Source: Bacteroidota bacterium
GTDB taxonomy: Bacteria; Bacteroidota; Bacteroidia; Chitinophagales; Saprospiraceae
Reading direction: 5' to 3'
Assembly (NCBI GenBank): GCA_963169455.1
Contig: CAUJDW010000158.1
Location: 1 to 64,000, forward strand
DNA length: 64,000 bases
Positions 8,991-17,240 of this stretch are shown here, piece by piece. The notes below the pieces were generated by a model. It saw only the letters and a list, made by a program, of their open reading frames with translations, ran no database searches and was not told where the DNA came from. The position numbers were made by a program, and so were the translations under genes. Each line of letters starts with the position of its first letter. Positions within the stretch are counted from its first letter, which is position 1.

Positions 8991-8994
8991 GCCC
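8951..8994 (+). terminator. Strong intrinsic terminator of the small RNA
   Basis: GAGGTAGTGCT (8956-8966) pairs over 11 bp, with three G-U pairs, with AGCGCTGCCTC (8972-8982) around a 5-nt loop, followed by eight T. GGGC at 8951 and GCCC at 8991 could extend the structure. Confidence 0.8.
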
Positions 8995-9069
8995 TCAGTA
9001 GGGTTCAAAAAACAAGTTCCCCGCCCACATGGCATACAGAATTCATAAGGCTTTACTTCCCCCCTTCCC

Positions 9070-9627
9070 TCAAAGTTCCCGAAACGCCACCTCCACCCTG
9101 ATCTCTTTTTCATCAGACAAGGCCGTCGATTGCTTCGTCATCAGGCTGTAGCCTTTTCCTGCCCGGTAGTACATATCCTGGTAAACATCGGCAACCAGGC
9201 TTTCGGTGCGGTTGAGGATGTGGACGGACGTTACCGCTCCTTCATCATATTCAATCTCCATCAGGCGGGTCTTCAGCTTTTCGTCAAGAGCGGTGTAGGT
9301 GGCCTGCCGGAGCTGCCCTGCCTGGAAAGTACTGTCCACGCGGTATTTGTCGAACCAGGCGGTTTTATTGATGTCCGAACGGGAAAAAACAGCCAGTTCC
9401 TTCGAATAATCGAGGGAATCGAAAACCTGCTCTTCCGCTTTCCCGTCGATGGAAATGCGCTTCAGCACCCTGGGCTGCAAAGCGGAAAGCTGCTGCGTTT
9501 CCTGCTGCATATATTCCTTCAGGCCGAAAAAAGCCTGCGGCTGGCCTGCATTTTTTTTTCCGATACCACCGGAACAGGCGGGAATCAGTATCAGCGCCAA
9601 TGCCAGATACAGGAGCGTTTGTCTCAT
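9070..9627 (-). CDS. Hypothetical lipoprotein
   Basis: The 185-residue protein has a type II signal peptide (MRQTLLYLALALILIPACSGG) with a lipobox IPAC, predicting a lipid-anchored envelope protein. The mature part is polar and beta-strand-rich with no recognised domain. It may adopt a lipocalin- or DUF-like sandwich, but I have no motif for this. It stands 64 bp downstream of gpmI on the same strand. Confidence 0.75.
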   Translation of the reverse strand: MRQTLLYLALALILIPACSGGIGKKNAGQPQAFFGLKEYMQQETQQLSALQPRVLKRISIDGKAEEQVFDSLDYSKELAVFSRSDINKTAWFDKYRVDSTFQAGQLRQATYTALDEKLKTRLMEIEYDEGAVTSVHILNRTESLVADVYQDMYYRAGKGYSLMTKQSTALSDEKEIRVEVAFREL

Positions 9628-9691
9628 AAGGTGTTTTTTGCCTCTATAATAACCGGCAACCGGCCAAAAGGTTATCGCCCACCCTATCCCC

Positions 9692-11227
9692 CTATCCCCG
9701 GCTCACCAGCACCTCCCCGTCCATCTCTCGCGGGACAGGCATGTCCATCAGGGTCAGTATGGTCGGAGCGATGTCGCCCAGTTTGCCGCCTTTGATGCGG
9801 TAGCCCTCCGGGTGGTTGCTGATGTAGAAGATGGGCACCGGGTTCATGGTGTGGGCCGTATTGGGCGTGCCGTCCTCGTTGACCATGTAGTCGGAATTGC
9901 CATGGTCGGCAATGACGATGGCCTGGTAATCGTATTTCAGGGCCGTTTCGATGAGGCGCTTCAGGCAGGTATCCACTGTTTCGGCAGCTTTCATGGCGGC
10001 TTTGAAGACACCGGTATGCCCCACCATGTCGGCATTGGCGTAGTTGAGGCAGATGAAATCGGGCTGGTGGGCTTCGATGTCGGCCACGATGGCGCCGGTT
10101 ACTTCGTAAGCGCTCATTTCCGGCTTCAGGTCGTAGGTGGCCACTTTGGGAGAGGGGATGAGCAAACGGCGCTCGCCCTCGAATTCCGCCTCACGGCCGC
10201 CGCTGAAAAAGAAGGTCACATGGGGATATTTCTCCGTCTCGGCGATGCGAACCTGGGTTTTGCCGGCTTTTGAAAGTACTTCGCCCAGGGTGTTGCTGAC
10301 GTCGTCTTTGGTAAACAATACGTGGATGCCCTGGTACGACTCGTCGTAGCGGGTCATCGTCACGTAGTACAGATCCAGGGTTTTCATACCATGCTCGGGC
10401 ATATCCTGCTGGGTGAGCACCGTCGTGATCTGCCGGGGGCGGTCGGTGCGGAAGTTGAAGCAGATCGCGGTGTCGCCATCCTGAATGGTGGCGATGGGCT
10501 GCCCGTCATTACCGACGCAGGTGATCGGCTTGAGAAACTCATCGGTTTCCTCCTTGTCATACCGTTCCATGATGGTCCTCAGGACGTCGGCGGTGGGTTC
10601 TCCCTTGCCGTGAACGAGCAGCTCATAGGCCAGTTTGGTGCGTTCCCAGCGCTTGTCGCGGTCCATGGCGTAGTACCGGCCCACGACGGAGGCCAGGCGC
10701 ACGGGTGTGCCCTCGATGTGCTTAAGCACTTCCCGCAGGAAGCCCTTGCCGCTCTTGGGGTCGGTATCGCGCCCGTCGGTGAAGGCGTGGATGAACACTT
10801 TTTCCAGGCCATTGTCCCGGGCAATGTCGCAGAGCGCCATGAGGTGGCGGTGGTGGGAGTGCACGCCCCCATCGGACACCAGCCCGAAGAGGTGCAGGGC
10901 TTTGCCGCTTTCTTTGGCGTGGCGCAGCGCCTTGAGCAGTTCCGGGTTCTGGTGCAGCTCCCGCTCGCGGATGGCCTTGTTGATGCGGGCGAGTTCCTGA
11001 TAGACCACCCGGCCGGCGCCGATATTGAGGTGGCCCACTTCGGAGTTGCCCATCTGCCCTTCGGGCAGGCCTACGGCTTCGCCGAAGGTGGTCAGTTCCG
11101 CGTTGGGGTATTTGCCGTAAAGGCTATCTACAAAAGGGGTGTTGGCTTGCGCAATGGCGCTGACTTCCGGCTTCGGGCCGTGGCCCCAGCCGTCGAGGAT
11201 GACGAGTAAAACACGCTTTTTTTCCAT
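9692..11227 (-). CDS. gpmI: 2,3-bisphosphoglycerate-independent phosphoglycerate mutase
   Basis: The 511-residue enzyme interconverts 3- and 2-phosphoglycerate in glycolysis and gluconeogenesis without a bisphosphoglycerate cofactor. It belongs to the alkaline phosphatase superfamily. Visible signatures are the N-terminal metal motif LDGWGHG, the phosphoserine loop GQMGNSEVGHLN, DGRDTDPKSG and the C-terminal ADHGNSD. Length matches the family (about 510). I start at MEKKRVLL because the upstream in-frame extension (MLFIFQFG) covers the promoter: a TACCTTTG box ends only 5 bp before this ATG, which suggests a leaderless or near-leaderless mRNA. Confidence 0.97.
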   Translation of the reverse strand: MEKKRVLLVILDGWGHGPKPEVSAIAQANTPFVDSLYGKYPNAELTTFGEAVGLPEGQMGNSEVGHLNIGAGRVVYQELARINKAIRERELHQNPELLKALRHAKESGKALHLFGLVSDGGVHSHHRHLMALCDIARDNGLEKVFIHAFTDGRDTDPKSGKGFLREVLKHIEGTPVRLASVVGRYYAMDRDKRWERTKLAYELLVHGKGEPTADVLRTIMERYDKEETDEFLKPITCVGNDGQPIATIQDGDTAICFNFRTDRPRQITTVLTQQDMPEHGMKTLDLYYVTMTRYDESYQGIHVLFTKDDVSNTLGEVLSKAGKTQVRIAETEKYPHVTFFFSGGREAEFEGERRLLIPSPKVATYDLKPEMSAYEVTGAIVADIEAHQPDFICLNYANADMVGHTGVFKAAMKAAETVDTCLKRLIETALKYDYQAIVIADHGNSDYMVNEDGTPNTAHTMNPVPIFYISNHPEGYRIKGGKLGDIAPTILTLMDMPVPREMDGEVLVSRG

Positions 11228-11232
11228 GGGGG

Positions 11233-11240
11233 CAAAGGTA
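11233..11240 (-). promoter_or_regulatory. -7 box of gpmI, adjacent to the ATG
   Basis: On the minus strand this reads TACCTTTG, five bases before the gpmI ATG. No clear -33 TTG is visible at the expected distance, so confidence is moderate. Confidence 0.45.
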
Positions 11241-11457
11241 CCAAATTGGAAAATAAAAAGCATGTTTATTTAGTGTGGAATTGACACTAAGGAAGGTGTT
11301 TTGGTGTGGGAATATCAGCAGCTAAGATTGGAACGCGGGCCGAACATCCCTGTTCCGGCCTGCCCGTTGGGCAGCAGGAGGCGGTAGTGGTTCAGGGCTA
11401 CATCCGCAATTTATAAAATCTCCTCTCTTTCCTGATAACCAATCCCTTACAATTTCC

Positions 11458-11465
11458 TATTTTTG
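11458..11465 (+). promoter_or_regulatory. -7 box for the glucosaminidase gene
   Basis: TATTTTTG matches the TAnnTTTG consensus, 47 bp upstream of the ATG at 11513. Confidence 0.5.
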
Positions 11466-11512
11466 CCTGGCTTTTGCAACAGCCTCTTATCTCCGGCAAA
11501 AACGCAATCATC

Positions 11513-12298
11513 ATGGACTTCCGTAAACTGCTTGTACTGGGTCTCACTTTTGTGCTGGCGACGGCGTTGAATGCCGCTACGCCTCCTGCCCCGCCGGCGA
11601 AGGGCGACAGCGTGCAATCCATCCTGCGGGAGCTGTATCAGCAGCGCCCCGACCTGGTGGGCTTCATTCCGGAGACACAGCGGTTTTATCTATTCGTAGC
11701 CCGGGCAGAAGCTATTCCGGCAAAGGTTTATCCGCGCCTTCAGGCGGCGTTTCTGCACGACATCAGCGCCCAGTGCCGGGTTTACGGGCAACGGTATCTG
11801 GCCGACTGGCGGGTGCTGGCCAGCAAGGCGGCGCGGGAAACCTGCTGGGGCGCCTCCTACCTCTGCAACCGGGCTTTCAACTATTTCGGCATCCGGCACA
11901 GCGCCAAACCCTGGATCTGCGAATCCTTTTACTTTTGCCAGAGCCTGACCCGCAACGACCCCTTCCCCGCTGATTTCGCCATGTTTCCCACTTTCGAGGC
12001 TTCCCTCTGGATGTTCATCCACACCATGTACAGCAACCACTTCCTGGAACGCCTGCCCGACGGCGGCGCCCGGGTGGCCGAGGCCATCGAATTCGAACGC
12101 ATGAACCGAATACACTACTGGGAGCGAACCTCCTACGGCATCAACTACCGGGAACAACTCCGGGGAGAGCCTTATTCCGCAGAGGAACTCATCTTCACCT
12201 GGAGCGAGCACCCCATCAACAACCTCTGCGTGGACTGCAACCGGGCCACCGACCTGGACTGGGTGGCCCGCCTGGAACTGGCTATCAGGGGCAACTGA
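11513..12298 (+). CDS. Secreted glucosaminidase-domain peptidoglycan hydrolase
   Basis: A 261-residue protein with a signal peptide (cleavage near TALNAATPP). Its single domain resembles the mannosyl-glycoprotein endo-beta-N-acetylglucosaminidase family (FlgJ/LytG type). Motifs include KAARETCWGASYLC, FNYFGIRHSAKPW and FPTFEASLWMFIHTMY. The expected catalytic Glu lies in the KAARETCWG segment, where the family has an ESA-like motif. It would cleave peptidoglycan glycan strands in the periplasm. I choose the ATG at 11513 because the upstream TTG start overlaps the promoter. Confidence 0.85.
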   Translation: MDFRKLLVLGLTFVLATALNAATPPAPPAKGDSVQSILRELYQQRPDLVGFIPETQRFYLFVARAEAIPAKVYPRLQAAFLHDISAQCRVYGQRYLADWRVLASKAARETCWGASYLCNRAFNYFGIRHSAKPWICESFYFCQSLTRNDPFPADFAMFPTFEASLWMFIHTMYSNHFLERLPDGGARVAEAIEFERMNRIHYWERTSYGINYREQLRGEPYSAEELIFTWSEHPINNLCVDCNRATDLDWVARLELAIRGN

Positions 12299-12403
12299 AA
12301 ACAAAAGGGGCGCCTTCTTTCAAAGGAGGCAGGCAATTTTCAACCGCCTCCCTTCGTTTCACTTGACGAACTTCCCCTTTCGTATGGCCCTCATGTGACG
12401 TTT

Positions 12404-12411
12404 TATTTTTG
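12404..12411 (+). promoter_or_regulatory. -7 box upstream of the DUF4783 gene
   Basis: TATTTTTG fits the consensus; it implies a leader of about 100 nt before the ATG at 12517. Confidence 0.4.
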
Positions 12412-12516
12412 CTGCGTCCTAATAGCAACCTGATTTTAAGGAACAAATTTCAAGCCCCGTGCATTTTGAAAACGAGGCCCACTACTAAAATCCCCTGAAC
12501 TTTAAATCCATTGGTT

Positions 12517-12900
12517 ATGAAAAATTTCTTGTTCCTGATCGCGTTTTTCCCCCTGTTGGCTGCAGAGCAGGAAGCCAACCTGGCCAGTATTACCAAAGCC
12601 ATCAGCGAAGGCAACGCCGACGCCCTGGGCCAGTACTTCGACCAGTCGGTGGAAGTGGCGGTGCTGGGCCAGGAAGACGTGTACAACAAGGCCCAGGCCA
12701 TCAACGTCGTCCGCCAGTTCTTCGCCCAGAACAAGCCTTCATCCTTCAGCCAGGTGCACAAAGGGGCGTCGCCCAACAACGACTCCCAATACTGCATCGG
12801 CAACCTGGTCGCCGGCGGGAAAACCTTCCGGGTTTACATCTACATGAAAGTAGCCGGCGGGCAATTCCTGATCCAGGAACTGCGCTTCGATAAGGAATAA
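12517..12900 (+). CDS. DUF4783 family secreted protein
   Basis: This 127-residue protein has an N-terminal signal peptide (MKNFLFLIAFFPLLA) and a small cystatin/NTF2-like domain typical of DUF4783. Family signatures are ISEGNADALGQYFDQSVEV, the AQAINVVRQFFAQNKPSSF segment and the terminal LIQELRFDKE. The family is restricted to Bacteroidota; its function is unknown. The track's TTG start adds only two residues. A strong hairpin terminator lies downstream. Confidence 0.88.
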   Translation: MKNFLFLIAFFPLLAAEQEANLASITKAISEGNADALGQYFDQSVEVAVLGQEDVYNKAQAINVVRQFFAQNKPSSFSQVHKGASPNNDSQYCIGNLVAGGKTFRVYIYMKVAGGQFLIQELRFDKE

Positions 12901-13057
12901 AGGCAGCTTTTTTCCAGCCGGAAAATCCTGATCCCAAAATAACCAGTAGCAGGACATAACCGATGGGCATGCCTTTCAGGCCCGGCCCATCGGAAAACAG
13001 CCCCAAGCCGGCGCTGCTTACTGGCGTACTGAAAAACTGCCCACTGTACCGGCACTT

Positions 13058-13100
13058 GACAGGAGGCCCTGCCGTTCACGGCGGGCCTCCTGTCGTTTTT
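13058..13100 (+). terminator. Terminator of the DUF4783 gene, inside the opposing gene's end
   Basis: GACAGGAGGCCC (13058-13069) pairs perfectly over 12 bp with GGGCCTCCTGTC (13083-13094), followed by GTTTTTT. The convergent TIGR02757 gene ends inside the loop, so its last codons form one arm of the stem. Confidence 0.8.
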
Positions 13101-13861
13101 TCCAGGACGCCGAGCCCGAACAGGGCAAAATCGTATTTCACAGGGTCGCCGGGGTCGAAGGCGCGCAGCCTCTCCGTCAGCTCCAGAGCGGCCTGCCAGT
13201 CCACCTGCCTGCGCTCCAGCAGCCCGAGCCGGCGGGCCACCCGCTCCACATGCACGTCAAGCGGCATGACCAACTGGGCCGGGCGGATGCGCCGCCACAG
13301 CCCGAAATCCACGCCCCTGGCATCGCGGCGCACCATCCAGCGCAGAAACATGTTCAGCCGCTTGCAGGCCGATTGCCGGGCGGGTGTGGCAATGTGTTTG
13401 CGGGTGCGCTCCGGCGCAAAGGGCAGGGAAAAAAATAAATCGTGAAACCCCGCCAGGGCGGGCCCCACATGCTCGTCCGAAGGCCGTAGGTGGCGCGCAA
13501 AGGCGTCTTCCAGCGAATCATGCCCGCGGTAATACTGCTGAAAAAATTCCAGGAAATACAGGGCATCCGTAGCCTGAAAGGTGCGGTGTTTGAAGTCCAG
13601 AAAACGGCTTCGGTCCCGCTCTTCGTGGTTCAGCACGAAATCGTATGGCGCGCCGTCCATCCTTTCGATGAGCCCGGCCGCACTGCTGATGATGGTTTTG
13701 CGTTGCCCCCATGCGAGCATGGCCGTCCAGAAACCGGCGATCTCGATGTCCTGCAGGCGGCTGAAGCGGTGGGGTATGCTGATGGGGTCGCCCTCAATAA
13801 AATCCGGGCGGTTGTAGCGCCCGGCATGATCCTCCAGAAACCGCCCGAGTTTTTCCGACAT
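13076..13861 (-). CDS. TIGR02757 (DUF2400) family protein
   Basis: The 261-residue soluble protein matches the conserved TIGR02757 family by its motifs DPISIPHRFSRLQDIEIAGF, LAWGQRKTII and the C-terminal PLDVHVERVARRLGLL. The family has an all-helical HhH-GPD-like fold reminiscent of base-excision glycosylases and is common in Bacteroidota and some Proteobacteria. Its function is unproven. It converges with the DUF4783 gene and shares the terminator region with it. Confidence 0.9.
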   Translation of the reverse strand: MSEKLGRFLEDHAGRYNRPDFIEGDPISIPHRFSRLQDIEIAGFWTAMLAWGQRKTIISSAAGLIERMDGAPYDFVLNHEERDRSRFLDFKHRTFQATDALYFLEFFQQYYRGHDSLEDAFARHLRPSDEHVGPALAGFHDLFFSLPFAPERTRKHIATPARQSACKRLNMFLRWMVRRDARGVDFGLWRRIRPAQLVMPLDVHVERVARRLGLLERRQVDWQAALELTERLRAFDPGDPVKYDFALFGLGVLEKTTGGPP

Positions 13862-13887
13862 GAGATCAATTGATTTTTAAGGCTTCC

Positions 13888-14676
13888 TCAGGCGCCGTTG
13901 CCGCTTTGGGCCGGTTCCCATTGTGCAGGGGCCGGTTTTTCATACATCTTAAACCTGCCCAGCCCCGTGCGCTGCAGAAAGTGGTTGAAGGACACCCGCA
14001 GCACACCCAGCCCGTAGCGCATGCTCCGCCGGAAATTGATGGAAGAGGCCTCCTCGAAGTATTTCGTCGGGCAGGTCACTTCGGCGATGTGGAAGCCGCT
14101 GTAGATGATCTGGGAGAGCATCTCGTTGTCGAAGACGAAATCGTCGGAGTTCTGGTTGTAGTTGATGCTGGTGAGCACCTCGCGGCTGAACGCCCGGTAG
14201 CCGGTGTGGTATTCCGACAGCTTGTAGTTGGCCAGCAGGTTCTGTACGAGGGTCAGTATGCGGTTGGCGATGTATTTGTACAGGGGCATGCCCCCGGCAA
14301 GCGCGCCTTTGCCCAGGATGCGGGAGGCCAGCACGACGGGATAAAGCTCCTCGCCGATAATATTGACCATAGTGGGGATCAGCTTGGGGGTGTACTGATA
14401 GTCGGGGTGCAACATGATGATGATGTCCCCACCCAGTTCCAGGGCCTTGTTGTAGAGGGATTTCTGGTTGCCGCCGTAGCCCTTGTTGTTTTCGTGGACG
14501 ATCACGTGGGGGATGCCGATCTGCCGGGCCAGCTCGCTGGTATTGTCGCTGCTGGCGTCATCGCAGAGGATGGCCTCGTCCACCAGCCCGAAAGGGATCT
14601 CTTCGTATGTCTTTTCCAGCGTGCGGGCGGCGTTGTAGGCAGGCAACACCACGATCACTTTTTTGCCTTTGTACAT
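13888..14676 (-). CDS. Family 2 glycosyltransferase (DPM1/GtrB-like)
   Basis: This 262-residue GT-A enzyme opens with VIVVLPAYNAARTLEKTYEE, has the nucleotide-sugar site LCDDASSDNT, and the family motif HPDYQY in place of the usual DxD. There are no C-terminal transmembrane helices, so it acts at the cytoplasmic face, probably on a lipid-linked acceptor. I start at MYKGKK because a -7 box lies 19 bp upstream; the longer start crosses it. The next gene downstream is TIGR02757 in the same direction. Confidence 0.9.
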   Translation of the reverse strand: MYKGKKVIVVLPAYNAARTLEKTYEEIPFGLVDEAILCDDASSDNTSELARQIGIPHVIVHENNKGYGGNQKSLYNKALELGGDIIIMLHPDYQYTPKLIPTMVNIIGEELYPVVLASRILGKGALAGGMPLYKYIANRILTLVQNLLANYKLSEYHTGYRAFSREVLTSINYNQNSDDFVFDNEMLSQIIYSGFHIAEVTCPTKYFEEASSINFRRSMRYGLGVLRVSFNHFLQRTGLGRFKMYEKPAPAQWEPAQSGNGA

Positions 14677-14695
14677 GGATTCTTCTTTGTGGGGG

Positions 14696-14703
14696 CAAAG
14701 ATA
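14696..14703 (-). promoter_or_regulatory. -7 box of the glycosyltransferase gene
   Basis: On the minus strand this reads TATCTTTG, 19 bases before the ATG. It sits between pepF's stop and the glycosyltransferase start, so the latter has its own promoter. Confidence 0.55.
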
Positions 14704-14714
14704 CAAATCCCTGC

Positions 14715-16442
14715 CTACAACAAAGCATCCAGTTCTCCTTTCACAAAAGCCCCCAGCTGGCTGACGTAGTCGCGGGAGAAGTTGAATTCAATGCCTGCCG
14801 CTTCATAGATCTCCCGGATATTGCGGGTGTACCCGAGGCTGAGGGCATTGTAGTAATTGCGGATGGCGCGGCGGGGATTTTCGCGGTACTGCTTCCAGAT
14901 AGCGATGGCGCCGAGCTGGGCCAGGCCGTATTCGATGTAGTAGAAAGGCACCTCGAAGATGTGCAGCTGTTTATGCCACAAATGTGCGGCGTATTTTTCA
15001 AGGTTGGAGTGGTCGATGAGGGTGGAGTTGAACTCCTGCATGATGCCCATCCAGTTTTCCTGGCGCTCCTCCCGGCTGTGGTCGGGCTTGGAGTAAAGCC
15101 AGTGCTGGAACTTGTCGATGGTGGCGATCCAGGGGAGCACTTTGAGCACGTATTCCAGCTGGGCGATCTTGGCGCGGCGCAGCTCGCCCTCGTCGGGGAA
15201 GAAAACGCTCCAGTGCTCCATGGTGAGCAGCTCCATGGTCATGGCCGCCAGCTCTGCAACTTCCGAGGGAACGCGCTTGGCAGACTTGAGCTTGAACTGC
15301 CGCGTCAGGAAGGAGTGCACGGCGTGGCCGCTCTCGTGCATGAGCGTGCGCATATCGATCAGCGAATTGGTCGCATTCATGAAGATGAAGGGAATGCCCG
15401 TCAGGTGCAGGGGCATGTTGTACCCTCCGGGGCGCTTGCCCTTGCGGGAATCCAGGTCGAGGTGGCCCATGTCCCGCATGATGGAAATGGTCTTCCCGAA
15501 ATCAGGGTGCAGCTCGTTGAGGCAGAAAATGACCTTGCCGACCAGTTCTTCTATGGTGTCGAAAGGCCTCAGGGGTGCTTCTCCGCTGGGGTCGACAAAC
15601 AGGTCCCAGGGGCGCAGGGTATCCAGGTGGAGGGCCGACTGGCGGTAGCGGTTGAGCTCGTCGGTCAGGGGCACGATCTCCGTCCGGATGGAGTTGTGGA
15701 AATCGTAGCAGTCTTCCACTTCGTAGTCGAAACGGCCGAGGGCGCGGAACTTATAATCGCGGAAATTCTGGAAACCGGCGTTGACGGCCATCTGGTGGCG
15801 CATGGCCAGCAGCTTGTCAAACAAGCTTTCCAGTTGATCGGTATCCTGAAGGATGCGTTGATGGATTTTGTGGTAAACGGCTTCGCGGTAGCTGCGGTCC
15901 GGCTCTTCCAGCAGAGAGCTGGCCTTCTGCAGGGTCATCTGCTTGCCGTCGACACCGATGGTCATTTCGGAGAATATCTTTACATATTCCTTGGATTTCA
16001 TCTGAATGTCGGTGGCCAGCGGAATGTTTTCATCCCGAAACAGGTTGACGGCGTTGTGGATGCTGCGCAGGTGAATGCCGTAAAGGGCGGGGTCCAGTTG
16101 GGCAGTGAAGGGGCAATCGACGAGTTTCTGGTTGAGGGCGTGTTCAAAAGCCGTAATCTTGGGGGAGAGTTCCTGGACGGCATATTGGTACAGCGCCTCG
16201 GCTTTCTCGTCGGCGCTGTCCACTGTGATCTTGATATACCGCCATGAGAAAGCTTCGCTGACGACGGCGTCGAGTTCGCTTTTGTCCTTGATCCATTGTT
16301 CGAGTTCCTCAACGGAGCCGATGGGCCTGTTCAGCAGTTCGTTAAAATAAGGTTTCAGCCTCGACCAGGTCGTTACTTTAAATTCTTTCGGGACAAATGC
16401 TCGCTCTTTCTCGTGCAGGGCTGTGGCCGTCTTGAGATTCAT
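14715..16442 (-). CDS. M3 family oligoendopeptidase
   Basis: The 575-residue zinc metallopeptidase has the M3 active site LMHESGHAVHSF (HExxH), followed by the distal EVAELAAMTMELL glutamate helix. It lacks a signal peptide and would hydrolyse oligopeptides in the cytoplasm, like PepF. Its length is typical of the M3 subgroup of Bacteroidota (about 565-575). The start MNLKTATALHEKERAF is the first ATG of the frame. Confidence 0.93.
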   Translation of the reverse strand: MNLKTATALHEKERAFVPKEFKVTTWSRLKPYFNELLNRPIGSVEELEQWIKDKSELDAVVSEAFSWRYIKITVDSADEKAEALYQYAVQELSPKITAFEHALNQKLVDCPFTAQLDPALYGIHLRSIHNAVNLFRDENIPLATDIQMKSKEYVKIFSEMTIGVDGKQMTLQKASSLLEEPDRSYREAVYHKIHQRILQDTDQLESLFDKLLAMRHQMAVNAGFQNFRDYKFRALGRFDYEVEDCYDFHNSIRTEIVPLTDELNRYRQSALHLDTLRPWDLFVDPSGEAPLRPFDTIEELVGKVIFCLNELHPDFGKTISIMRDMGHLDLDSRKGKRPGGYNMPLHLTGIPFIFMNATNSLIDMRTLMHESGHAVHSFLTRQFKLKSAKRVPSEVAELAAMTMELLTMEHWSVFFPDEGELRRAKIAQLEYVLKVLPWIATIDKFQHWLYSKPDHSREERQENWMGIMQEFNSTLIDHSNLEKYAAHLWHKQLHIFEVPFYYIEYGLAQLGAIAIWKQYRENPRRAIRNYYNALSLGYTRNIREIYEAAGIEFNFSRDYVSQLGAFVKGELDALL

Positions 16443-16614
16443 GAGATGATGACTTTTTGTTGCTTCCTATTCCTGGGGGAACAGAATATGCTCAAGCGGG
16501 ATTATAATTTTCTCAATCTTGTTTTCGTCTTTTTGGAGCAGGGCTCACTGGCCACCTTATCTTACGGCTATCCGGGCGGAAGGTTGCTTTCTTTGGCAAC
16601 TTTTCGCTCAAAAA
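16443..16614. other. Intergenic region with no recognised element
   Basis: The 172 bp between DUF5606 and pepF (both minus strand) presumably contain the pepF promoter, but I see no clean TAnnTTTG on the minus strand. No convincing ORF or hairpin is visible. Confidence 0.4.
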
Positions 16615-17040
16615 CTATTCCTCCTCTTCTCCCGCTGCCTTTTCCTCTTCATCGGGATGCAGGGCGCCGCTTTCATTCAGGAAGGCGAACCACTTGACCA
16701 CCTTCTTGATATCGCCGGTGAACACGCGGTCGCGGTCGTAGTTGGGCAGAATAGCCGAAAAATAGCCGTGCAGTTCGTCAGAAGAGGCATTCTGGCTGAC
16801 CAGGGGCGTCTCCTCCAGTTTCTCGTACATATTCCGGAAGACGTTTTTCAACTCCGTTGAGTCGCCGTCATCGGTGTAAATGGCGATGGATTCGAGGGGG
16901 GTGAACTGGTGTTTTCTGGAGGATGCGAAACGGCGCTTTCCCGTTTTCAGGTCCTCGATGATCAAACCATTGCTGCGGTTTGCCGCCATTCGGTAGATGC
17001 CGGGTAACCCGCTGACTGCGATCAGATTTTCAAGATTCAT
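16615..17040 (-). CDS. DUF5606 domain protein
   Basis: The 141-residue protein begins MNLENLIAVSGLPGIYRMAA and contains RSNGLIIEDLKTGKRRFASS, both diagnostic of DUF5606, a Bacteroidota-specific family of unknown function. The C-terminus is an acidic Glu-rich tail. I use the MNLENL start, as in the family, rather than the ATG four codons upstream. A TAACTTTG -7 box lies at 17070-17077. Confidence 0.9.
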   Translation of the reverse strand: MNLENLIAVSGLPGIYRMAANRSNGLIIEDLKTGKRRFASSRKHQFTPLESIAIYTDDGDSTELKNVFRNMYEKLEETPLVSQNASSDELHGYFSAILPNYDRDRVFTGDIKKVVKWFAFLNESGALHPDEEEKAAGEEEE

Positions 17041-17069
17041 AAGTAATGTCACCTTTTGTTTTGGAGGGG

Positions 17070-17077
17070 CAAAGTTA
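17070..17077 (-). promoter_or_regulatory. -7 box of the DUF5606 gene
   Basis: On the minus strand this reads TAACTTTG, 29 bases before the chosen ATG. Confidence 0.45.
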
Positions 17078-17240
17078 ACAACAAAACAGGGGAATAAGAT
17101 AACCGGGGGTAGGCCTTATTTCCCGCTTTCGCTGAACGGGTGACAAGGGGGGTAGCTGTTTTCGGTTCCGGGGAGGGGTAGTGTATGGAAGTGGGGTAAA
17201 ATTAAGTTTTTTCGGAATACGGCCCAACTTTTGGCCAGGA

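Noticed and set aside
12305-12330. Possible terminator after the glucosaminidase gene
   Set aside because: GCCTTCTTT/AAAGGAGGC can pair only with a tiny loop and there is no T run.
14607-16247. 546-residue plus-strand ORF opposite the M3 peptidase
   Set aside because: Shadow of the real M3 peptidase, which has HExxH and full-length family features; no motif in the antisense reading.
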